This document shows, piece by piece, positions 1-5,065 of a stretch of 5,065 nt of DNA. Positions within the stretch are counted from its first letter, which is position 1. Each line of letters opens with the position of its first letter. The DNA is taken from NCBI GenBank assembly GCA_013812995.1, contig JACCSL010000282.1:1-5065 (forward strand), read 5' to 3'. Position numbers and translations under genes: made by a program. The notes beneath the pieces were generated by a model. That model had not been told where the DNA came from and did no database searches. It saw only the letters and a list, made by a program, of their open reading frames with translations. Source of the DNA: Ardenticatenales bacterium. GTDB lineage: Bacteria; Chloroflexota; Anaerolineae; Ardenticatenales; Ardenticatenaceae.

Positions 1-489
1 GGGCAGTCCCTGGCGCGTCTCCAAGATATGAGGAAGCAGGGAATTTTCCGGCGCGTAGTAGTTTTCCTGGTTGCCGCGAAAACGTTTGGCTCCGGCCAGC
101 CACTCCCGCAACACGAGGGCATCTCGACGGTATGCCACCGCGCCCTGCCCACTCGGGAGCGTGCCCTGTAGCGGCTCGGCCAGGGCATCGAGCTGCGCCG
201 TGATCTGCGCCGGATCAATCAGAGGGTCCAACCAGCGTGCAATGAGAAGCGCGGCGCGCTCAGCATCGGGTGTCTGCGCAAGGGCGGACCATTCCTCTTC
301 CAACAGCCGCGCCTCGATCTGCTGGGCAAGGCGTGCGGCCAAACCGGGCTTCTGATCGGCCAACTCGCGCAGGGCAGGTAGGGCAACGGCTCCGTATTCC
401 CTGATCAATACCTCCCCCGCCTGCTGTGCCAGAGACTCATTATCATCGTGCAGCAGGCGGAGCAGCGCCCGAAGCTCATTCTCGTTCAT
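1..489 (-). CDS. SirB1-family / transglutaminase-like protein (5' part; C-terminus off the left edge)
   Basis: This frame reads leftward from an ATG at 489-487 and stays open for 163 codons to the window edge, so the C-terminal part is missing. Residues about 5-60 are helical and Leu/Ala-rich, resembling the HEAT-like N-terminus of the SirB1 family. The diagnostic part is residues 137-163: FRGN (137-140), a YY pair (143-144), NS (149-150), then an LExRxGxP pattern (156-163). This is the entry to the Transglut_core2 domain of SirB1/UPF0162 proteins. The rest of that domain lies outside the window, so catalytic competence cannot be judged. SirB1-type proteins have no firmly established biochemical role. 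The ATG is preceded by a GAGGGG Shine-Dalgarno-like run at close spacing (about 3 nt); an in-frame GTG at 516-514 is a less likely alternative. The gene is divergent from the gene starting at 699. Family assignment is fairly secure; function is open. Confidence 0.85.
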   Translation of the reverse strand, partial: MNENELRALLRLLHDDNESLAQQAGEVLIREYGAVALPALRELADQKPGLAARLAQQIEARLLEEEWSALAQTPDAERAALLIARWLDPLIDPAQITAQLDALAEPLQGTLPSGQGAVAYRRDALVLREWLAGAKRFRGNQENYYAPENSLLPHILETRQGLP

Positions 490-528
490 ACTCCCCTCAC
501 TCTGTGCTTTGCCCACACCGGGCCACCC

Positions 529-555
529 ATCCAAAACAACCTCTTCGTTGTGGAT
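529..555. promoter_or_regulatory. Imperfect inverted repeat in the divergent intergenic region
   Basis: ACAAC at 536-540 and GTTGT at 547-551 are perfect complements around a 6-nt loop. The pairing continues with ATCC (529-532) and GGAT (552-555) if three unpaired A residues (533-535) are allowed. It lies about 40 bp upstream of the left gene's start and about 70 bp upstream of the right-reading -35 box. It could be an operator or a leader hairpin for the left gene. Nothing else supports this, and a repeat of this size can occur by chance. Confidence 0.25.
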
Positions 556-623
556 TCGTATCTGCCATGCTGAAGGGAACCTCTCAAATAAAATGTTACA
601 GGGTGAAATCCTATCTCTCTCCG

Positions 624-652
624 TTGCCATTTTCAAATCGCTTCGTTATACT
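624..652 (+). promoter_or_regulatory. Sigma70-type promoter for the GNAT-ANL fusion gene
   Basis: A -35 box TTGCCA (624-629) and a -10 box TATACT (647-652) are separated by exactly 17 bp, close to the housekeeping consensus (TTGACA/TATAAT). Transcription would begin near 659, giving a leader of about 40 nt before the GTG start at 699. The leader carries an AAGGA ribosome binding site (688-692) and no obvious riboswitch or terminator structure. This promoter most likely drives the fusion gene and the small membrane protein gene after it. Confidence 0.75.
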
Positions 653-698
653 CGCCCTACCCTAAAAGAGAGTCATCACATCAGGCGAAGGATTTTTT

Positions 699-2894
699 GT
701 GGAATTCACCCTTGAGCGGTATCCGCGCACCATTGAATTACCTGACGAAACCAGTATTACCCTCCGCCTCCTCACAGCGGAGGACACCGAGAAGCTTATC
801 GTGCTGTTCGCCAACGTACGTGATGAAGACCTGCGCATCATGCGGGACGATGTCACGGACCCGAACGTGCTACGCCACTGGACCCAGACGCTGAACTATG
901 AGCGGGTGATGCCCATCATGGCAGAGGTCAACGGGGAGTTTGTAGGCGAGGTGAGCCTGCATCGCCACCCTAACACACCCCATGATAATGTGGGGCAGAT
1001 TCGCATCTATGTCCAGGAGGAGTTTCGTCGGCGGGGGCTGGGCAGCCAGTTGCTCCGCGATGTGATTGAGCTAGGGCGCGATCTGGGGCTGTTTCAACTC
1101 GTGATGGAACTGTTCATCGATAATGCGGCGATAATCTCGGCCTTTGAGCGGCGCGGCTTCGAGCGCGAGGCGATCCTGCCCGTCTATCAGATGGTGGTCA
1201 TGCGCTACGATCTAGGCACGCGGCCGGGGCGTGAGGTGCTGGACATCGACCATGCGGACCAACTCCCACCCCGCCGCGAGTGGCCCGATCTCATCTTCGA
1301 TAGCGCCCTGCTCGACATTCCGGACGAATTCAATCTCTCCGATATGCTGCTGGACGATATCGTTGCGCGAGGATGGGGGGAGCGCACGGCGATTTATTAC
1401 CGGAATGAGGAAGTCTCGTATGAGCTTCTGCTGGGGGAGGTTCAGCGGCTCTCCTACAGCCTGGCCCGGCTGGGCGTGCAGGCGGGAACCCCCGTTCTGC
1501 TACACATGCCCAACACCCCGCAGGCCATCGCTGCCAACCTGGCCGTGCAACGGCTAGGGGCCCTCAGCGTTCCTACCCCTCCCCAATTTTCACCGCATGA
1601 GTTGGATTTCATCGCGGCAGAAAGCCGCGCCATGCTGGCGATTACCACCACGGACTATCAGGCAGACATTAGTCGGATGCGTGCGGCTACCGAGGGGCGG
1701 TTGGGCCCCATCGTGGTGCATGGGCTGCCTGACCATGCACCCGATGAGCAGCTTTACAGCTACGCCCGTCTGGTGGCACGGGGCCAGCAGGGATACCCCG
1801 CGACGCTGCGACGCCGCAACCAGATTGGCCTCCTGCTCTACACCTCCGCCGATAGCGGTCACCCGCGCGGTACGGCCCATCGCCTGGACGGACTGCTCGC
1901 CACCCTCGACATCTTTGGACGTCAGGTATGGCGGGTAAACGAGGAGGACATCATCGGTCATCTCGCCCCGTTGGGGTTCGCCCAGGGCTTTGTGACGTTC
2001 GGTCTTCTCGCGTTCCGCTTCGGGGCGAGCGTGGCGCTACCGGACGATCCGATGGCAGAGAGTGGCACGGAGTTGGTCAGCACGATTCGCCGCCATCACA
2101 TAACGCTGCTATCCGCGTCGCCCGTTGTCTACCGGCAAATCCTCGCGGACCAGTCGGTGAACACGCTGGACCTCGCCAGTCTGCGGCTATGTAGCAGCGG
2201 CGGAGAACCTCTCACAAAAGAAACCTACCTGGCCTGGGAAGAGCGCTTCGAGCAGCCGATCTTCGAAGGATTTGGAACCACAGAGATGCTCTATGCCTTC
2301 CTCTCGAATGCCGTAGGAATGGCTCCTCGGCCAGGCTCGCTGGGCCGGGTGGTACCAGGCTATCAGGTCAAAGTGGTGGGCGATTATGGCAACGAGCTGT
2401 CCAGCGGCGAGATTGGCTTCCTCATGGTACGGGGACCAACCGGCACGCTGTACTGGAATGATACGGCCTCCCAGCACAAAAGCGTCCGCAATGGGTGGAA
2501 CCGTCTCAGCGACTACAGCTACATGGACCCGGATGGCTACTACTGGTTCGTGGCGCGCAGCGATGATCTCATCAAGACGCGGAGCTATCGCATCGACCCG
2601 ACAGAGGTGGAGGCGGCCATCCAGGCGCACCCGCGTGTGAGCGAGGTGGCCGTCATCGGGCTGCCCGACGAGATGCGGGGTCAGCGGCCCGTGGCCTATA
2701 TTCGGCCCCACGAATGGGAGGAGGCCCACAGCGTCCTGGCGCAAAGCATTCTGTCCAGTCTGCGGGGTCGACTCGCGGAATACAAGATGCCGGACGAAGT
2801 GGTTTTCATGAAAGATGCCCTACCCCGTAATGCGCAGGGGCAACTGTTACGCCGCGTGTTACGTGACCAGGTGCGCCGCCAAGGAGAGGAGTAA
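699..2894 (+). CDS. GNAT acetyltransferase fused to a divergent benzoate-CoA-ligase-type AMP-forming (ANL) domain
   Basis: The protein has 731 residues and starts at GTG, with AAGGA (688-692) six bases upstream. Residues about 20-172 form a GNAT domain: the acetyl-CoA pyrophosphate loop is RRRGLG (110-115), followed by the typical N142...F149-ERRGF end of the fold. A linker (about 173-205) leads to a full-length ANL domain (about 208-731) whose wording (PNTPQAIAANLA, VPTPP, TTEM, RPGSLGR, PGYQVKV) is closest to benzoate/aminobenzoate-CoA ligases. Conserved features kept include GTTE (526-529), D605, DGYY (612-615), R620 with DD (622-623), K626 and PxEVE (634-638). Departures include the P-loop YTSADSGHPRG (381-391; usual YTSGTTGxPKG), LSD for TGD (603-605), Ala619 and Ser629 for usual glycines, and Gln715 for the invariant catalytic lysine. 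A normal ligase activity is therefore doubtful. A CoA-thioester- or acyl-AMP-sensing acetyltransferase is an inference. The reading frame is intact, so it is not a simple pseudogene. Confidence 0.9.
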   Translation: MEFTLERYPRTIELPDETSITLRLLTAEDTEKLIVLFANVRDEDLRIMRDDVTDPNVLRHWTQTLNYERVMPIMAEVNGEFVGEVSLHRHPNTPHDNVGQIRIYVQEEFRRRGLGSQLLRDVIELGRDLGLFQLVMELFIDNAAIISAFERRGFEREAILPVYQMVVMRYDLGTRPGREVLDIDHADQLPPRREWPDLIFDSALLDIPDEFNLSDMLLDDIVARGWGERTAIYYRNEEVSYELLLGEVQRLSYSLARLGVQAGTPVLLHMPNTPQAIAANLAVQRLGALSVPTPPQFSPHELDFIAAESRAMLAITTTDYQADISRMRAATEGRLGPIVVHGLPDHAPDEQLYSYARLVARGQQGYPATLRRRNQIGLLLYTSADSGHPRGTAHRLDGLLATLDIFGRQVWRVNEEDIIGHLAPLGFAQGFVTFGLLAFRFGASVALPDDPMAESGTELVSTIRRHHITLLSASPVVYRQILADQSVNTLDLASLRLCSSGGEPLTKETYLAWEERFEQPIFEGFGTTEMLYAFLSNAVGMAPRPGSLGRVVPGYQVKVVGDYGNELSSGEIGFLMVRGPTGTLYWNDTASQHKSVRNGWNRLSDYSYMDPDGYYWFVARSDDLIKTRSYRIDPTEVEAAIQAHPRVSEVAVIGLPDEMRGQRPVAYIRPHEWEEAHSVLAQSILSSLRGRLAEYKMPDEVVFMKDALPRNAQGQLLRRVLRDQVRRQGEE

Positions 2895-2900
2895 GCAGCA

Positions 2901-3284
2901 ATGGACTTTGACCTGCCGATACGAGGGTTGGACTCATTAACCCCACTACTTGCCTACCTGATTATCTACCTCGTTATCCTGGTCATTTTCCGCCTTTTCC
3001 TCTTGCCGCTGCTCCTCAGTTTTGGACGTCGCGGTACGATCCGCAAGATGATCCACTTTTTGATCCCTGTGATTTTTCGGACGCTGCTCTTTGGGGGCCT
3101 GATTCTGGGCTTCATCTGGGCGCTGGCGGAGTTGGGGGTGGGCGCGGACTTCTATGATACCATCCAGGACGCGCTACCAACCGTGCCCCCGGTAGCGGTC
3201 ATAGGAGGGCTCGCCTTTCTTTTCGTCGCGGGTCTGATCGTTGTGCTGCGACGCTCCTTCGGAGGGCACGCAGGGAAGAAGTAG
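2901..3284 (+). CDS. Small three-helix membrane protein of unknown function
   Basis: The product has 127 residues, and I do not recognise its family. Three hydrophobic segments are clear: about 15-40, 51-78 and 97-116. The loop GRRGTIRK (42-49) and the tail RRSFGGHAGKK (117-127) are basic. The N-terminus and the second loop (about 77-96) are acidic. By the positive-inside rule this predicts an outside N-terminus and a cytoplasmic C-terminus. There is no signal peptidase motif and no visible catalytic motif. The ATG is six bases after the stop of the GNAT-ANL gene. Its ribosome binding site (AAGGAGAGGAG, 2881-2891) lies inside that gene's last codons, so the two are almost certainly cotranscribed and probably translationally coupled. 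An intrinsic terminator follows 21 bases downstream of the stop. It may be a membrane partner of the fusion protein, but only the linkage suggests that. Confidence 0.85.
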   Translation: MDFDLPIRGLDSLTPLLAYLIIYLVILVIFRLFLLPLLLSFGRRGTIRKMIHFLIPVIFRTLLFGGLILGFIWALAELGVGADFYDTIQDALPTVPPVAVIGGLAFLFVAGLIVVLRRSFGGHAGKK

Positions 3285-3305
3285 CCAGGAGCCATCAAAA
3301 CGAAG

Positions 3306-3345
3306 AGAGGGCTTTGGAAGCAGCGCAAGGCCCTCTTTGTTGTTT
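3306..3345 (+). terminator. Rho-independent terminator after the small membrane protein gene
   Basis: AGAGGGCTTTG (3306-3316) pairs with CAAGGCCCTCT (3326-3336) over 11 positions including one G-U pair. The loop is nine bases, and a T-rich tract TTGTTGTTT (3337-3345) follows directly. The stem is GC-rich and adjacent to the T tract, as expected for an intrinsic terminator reading right. It ends the unit begun at 624-652. Only 15 bases separate it from the next start codon, so it might also act as an attenuator for the downstream pair. Confidence 0.85.
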
Positions 3346-3355
3346 AGGGGGAGGT
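3346..3355 (+). promoter_or_regulatory. Ribosome binding site that fixes the TTG start of the methyltransferase gene
   Basis: AGGGGGAGGT contains a strong GGAGG core ending at 3354, six bases before TTG at 3361. No comparable site precedes the next in-frame ATG (3397) or the in-frame TTG at 3241, which lies inside the previous gene. This supports initiation at 3361. Confidence 0.7.
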
Positions 3356-3360
3356 CTCAA

Positions 3361-3957
3361 TTGAGTACGGTTTACCTACCATCGCCCCTGGGCGGCATGG
3401 CCTTTGCTCTCTGCTTCCTGGGTTGGGTACTTCTGGAGGGATGGGTGAATCTGCGGGGGTGGCAGGCGGGCTCCACGCATCGGGATCGCTTTTCGCGCTA
3501 CCTGATTATCGTGGGGATGGTGCTGGCAATTTCTCTTGCGACATGGGCAACGGGCCTGCACATGTTCGATGTGCCATCAAATCGGGATATGATTTTTTAT
3601 GGTGGAGTGTTCCTGATGGGGACGGGACTTCTCTTCCGAGCCTATGCGATTCAACATCTGGGGAGATACTTTGTTCCGGAGGTGCTGATCCAGCCAAACC
3701 AGTCCCTTGTTATGACAGGACCCTATCGTTATATTCGCCATCCCTCCTATACGGGCACCTTTCTGACGGTCATAGGCTTTGGGCTGGCGCTCACCAACTG
3801 GCTCAGCCTGGCATTGATGGTGGCCTTGAGCGTACCCATGTACGCCTTCCGGATCACCGTCGAAGAGCAGGCCATGATTGAGGCGTTCGGTGAGGAGTAT
3901 CGCCGCTATATGCAGCACAGCAAGCGTCTAATTCCCTTTCTCTTGCTCTTTCCCTGA
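3361..3957 (+). CDS. Integral-membrane ICMT/phospholipid methyltransferase family protein
   Basis: Started at TTG 3361, the product is 198 residues, typical for bacterial members. Hydrophobic segments lie at about 10-30, 45-64, 77-97 and a hairpin at about 131-165. The C-terminal half has the family signature: GPYRYIRHPSYTG (120-132), where the RHP and tyrosine residues contribute to S-adenosylmethionine binding, then EE (168-169), FGEEYRRY (176-183) and RLIP (189-192). This matches the isoprenylcysteine carboxyl methyltransferase / PEMT-like superfamily, which uses S-adenosylmethionine to methylate membrane-embedded substrates. Bacterial members usually have unknown substrates, and the sequence does not distinguish a prenylated thiol or acid from a phospholipid head group. 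The gene begins just after a terminator and runs into a second membrane protein gene 13 bases downstream, suggesting a two-gene (or longer) unit. An ATG at codon 13 is a possible alternative start but lacks a ribosome binding site. Confidence 0.88.
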   Translation: MSTVYLPSPLGGMAFALCFLGWVLLEGWVNLRGWQAGSTHRDRFSRYLIIVGMVLAISLATWATGLHMFDVPSNRDMIFYGGVFLMGTGLLFRAYAIQHLGRYFVPEVLIQPNQSLVMTGPYRYIRHPSYTGTFLTVIGFGLALTNWLSLALMVALSVPMYAFRITVEEQAMIEAFGEEYRRYMQHSKRLIPFLLLFP

Positions 3958-3970
3958 AGCTGAGGAAACG

Positions 3971-5065
3971 ATGACACCCCAATACAAATATCCCCAACGC
4001 TGGTACGCCGTATTGCACTGGCTGCCCTTGGTGTTTGCGGGGCTCGTGGCGGCGCAAACCCTTTGGCTCTGGATACGCATTGCTGCCACCCTGATCGGGC
4101 AATGGTTTTCGATGGAACTCGGTGCGTTCTGGCTGGTGGAGGGGCCTCTCTTGGCGGTGGGGCTGGGCTCGCTCATAACCCTGCTGCTGGCCCTGCTGCT
4201 GGCCCTGCTCCTCTCCAACCTGTTGCTTCCTCTGACGCTGGGGGAGCAGGGACTCTACGTGCATGGGTTGCGTGGCACCCGCGTTGTGGCGTGGGAGCAT
4301 CTCAAGGGGTTCTACGGAACCCGCATTGGAGAGTCGGCGCGGACCCTGCTATTTGTTCGGGCGACCAAAGGGGCACCCTGGTATTCGCGGCTGCATGGGC
4401 TGGCCGTGGGGGCCGGGTTCACCCCTGGCTTTCTTTTCACCTCGGACCTGGAAGAGTTTCCCTCCGCGATGGGCTATGCCCTACGCATGGTGGAGGCGGA
4501 GCAGGGTATGGGGGCTGTCCGCTTTCAGGAGGAGATACCTGGCCCCTTCCTGGCCATCGTCACAACCCCGGAGCACCAAATCTCGGCGCTCTGGCCTAAA
4601 GATCGGATGGGAACCCTGGATGTCCCGGCGATGACGAAGCGTGCCGCCCGGCTGGCCGTTGTTTTCTCCCTGGCGGCTCCTCTGGTGTTGCTGGTTGATG
4701 GCCTCACGAAGGTGGAGTTTCCCATTCTGGGAACGCTACTGCTTTTTGCTATTGGAATGGCGGAGTGGCCGCTGGGGAGTTACTGGTTCGTGACCGTGGG
4801 TGATATACTCAACAAGCCAACAACCTTCCGCGAGATGCTGCCTCTCTATCCCGACACGCAGCTTCCGCGCTGGATTATGGTCCTCGTGTGCCTGATCTTC
4901 CTGCTGCTCGGGTTGCCCGTCTGGACCCTCGTGCTGCCCATTGGCGCGGCCATGCTATGGAGTGCCGGGGTGCTCCGCCTGCTGACGGAGCACCTCTATG
5001 ATGTCGAGGGCAGCAAGAGTTGGCTCGGGACTGCCCTGCCCGTCATCTACCAGCTTTTCCTGTAC
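3971..5065 (+). CDS. Multi-pass membrane protein with probable PH-like cytosolic insert (3' end off the right edge)
   Basis: The frame opens at ATG 3971, with GAGGAA at 3962-3967, and remains open for 365 codons to the window edge, so the C-terminus is missing. Hydrophobic segments: about 14-42, a very Leu-rich stretch 53-88, then 226-244, 250-275, 299-338 (probably two helices) and the start of another near 350-365. Between the second and third segments, residues about 88-215 are largely soluble. They begin LTLGEQGLYVHGLRG (88-102) followed by VVAWEHLKGF (105-114). This glycine-loop plus 'W-E-x-(L/I)' pattern resembles bacterial PH-like (DUF304-type) domains that follow membrane helices. That resemblance is by eye only. 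No enzymatic motif is visible. It lies 13 bases after the methyltransferase gene and is probably cotranscribed with it; a role as its partner is inference. Protein-coding status is secure, function is unknown. Confidence 0.82.
   Translation, partial: MTPQYKYPQRWYAVLHWLPLVFAGLVAAQTLWLWIRIAATLIGQWFSMELGAFWLVEGPLLAVGLGSLITLLLALLLALLLSNLLLPLTLGEQGLYVHGLRGTRVVAWEHLKGFYGTRIGESARTLLFVRATKGAPWYSRLHGLAVGAGFTPGFLFTSDLEEFPSAMGYALRMVEAEQGMGAVRFQEEIPGPFLAIVTTPEHQISALWPKDRMGTLDVPAMTKRAARLAVVFSLAAPLVLLVDGLTKVEFPILGTLLLFAIGMAEWPLGSYWFVTVGDILNKPTTFREMLPLYPDTQLPRWIMVLVCLIFLLLGLPVWTLVLPIGAAMLWSAGVLRLLTEHLYDVEGSKSWLGTALPVIYQLFLY
4181..4216 (+). repeat. Short tandem 12-bp repeat inside a transmembrane segment
   Basis: CTGCTGCTGGCC occurs twice exactly (4181-4192, 4193-4204), followed by a diverged third unit CTGCTCCTCTCC (4205-4216). 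It encodes LLLA-LLLA-LLLS, residues 71-82 of the multi-pass membrane protein. The unit length is a multiple of three, so copy changes would keep the frame. It may simply reflect leucine-rich helix composition. Confidence 0.6.

Noticed and set aside
71..355. A plus-strand open frame rich in Arg, Ser and Ala
   Set aside because: The minus strand here encodes the SirB1-type protein with its conserved motifs. The plus-strand product has the low-complexity look of an antisense shadow.
555..587. A possible leftward promoter (TTGAGA on the minus strand at 587-582) for the SirB1-type gene
   Set aside because: No -10 box close to consensus lies at 16-18 bp spacing, so the promoter of this gene could not be assigned.
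589..594. TAAAAT as a second rightward -10 box
   Set aside because: No -35-like sequence lies at the right distance, and the TTGCCA/TATACT pair just downstream is much better.
1590..1961. A 123-codon open frame on the minus strand
   Set aside because: It is antisense to the P-loop region of the ligase domain and has no motif; it is a shadow of the real gene.
2187..2744. A 185-codon open frame on the minus strand
   Set aside because: It lies wholly within the GNAT-ANL gene, which has clear family motifs in the other frame. The minus-strand product has no recognisable domain and is a composition-driven shadow.
699..2894. Treating the GNAT-ANL gene as a decayed pseudogene because of its altered catalytic residues
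   Set aside because: The 731-codon frame is uninterrupted, has a good promoter and ribosome binding site, and keeps many structural and ligand-contacting residues. This fits a repurposed protein better than a decaying one.
3854..4300. A minus-strand open frame rich in Gln, Arg and His
   Set aside because: It is antisense to the end of the methyltransferase gene and the Leu-rich start of the next gene. The Gln repeats are the reverse complement of CTG leucine codons.
4063..4634. Two overlapping plus-strand open frames, Gly/Ala/Pro- and Arg-rich
   Set aside because: The frame starting at 3971 is open to the window end and gives a coherent membrane protein with a ribosome binding site. These are out-of-frame shadows.

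Overview
The window looks like a bacterial chromosome segment of moderately high G+C (roughly 60% by eye). It has canonical AGGA-type ribosome binding sites, GTG and TTG starts, one sigma70-like promoter and one intrinsic terminator. No plasmid, phage, IS, tRNA/rRNA or CRISPR signal is visible. The combination of a SirB1-type protein, a GNAT/AMP-ligase fusion and several small membrane proteins would fit a Chloroflexota-like or similar lineage. That is a guess from protein flavour and not from any marker gene.

Layout: (1) Positions 1-489, minus strand: the N-terminal 163 residues of a SirB1/transglutaminase-like protein that runs off the left edge. (2) 490-698: a divergent intergenic region with a small inverted repeat and a well-formed promoter (TTGCCA, 17-bp spacer, TATACT) reading right. 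(3) 699-2894, plus strand: a 731-residue fusion of an N-terminal GNAT acetyltransferase domain with a complete-length benzoate-CoA-ligase-type AMP-forming (ANL) domain. (4) 2901-3284: a small three-helix membrane protein, six bases after the fusion's stop codon. (5) 3306-3345: an intrinsic terminator. (6) 3361-3957: an integral-membrane methyltransferase of the isoprenylcysteine carboxyl methyltransferase (ICMT)/phospholipid methyltransferase type, best started at a TTG. (7) 3971-5065: a multi-pass membrane protein with a probable PH-like cytosolic insert, open at the right edge.

Genes 3 and 4 form one transcription unit from the promoter at 624-652. Genes 6 and 7 form a second tight pair that begins immediately after the terminator, so they need a promoter inside the upstream sequence or read-through. 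No shared pathway can be proven. Three consecutive membrane proteins, one of them a prenyl/lipid-type methyltransferase, suggest an envelope theme.

The most striking item is the GNAT-ANL fusion. The ligase half keeps the fold signatures and several nucleotide-contacting residues. However, its phosphate-binding loop is altered at several positions, and the invariant C-terminal catalytic lysine is a glutamine. In normal enzymes that lysine is needed for adenylation and is the residue that Pat-type GNAT enzymes acetylate. The protein may therefore be an acyl-CoA or acyl-AMP-sensing acetyltransferase with a pseudo-ligase domain, analogous to Pat enzymes that carry a dead NDP-forming ligase domain.
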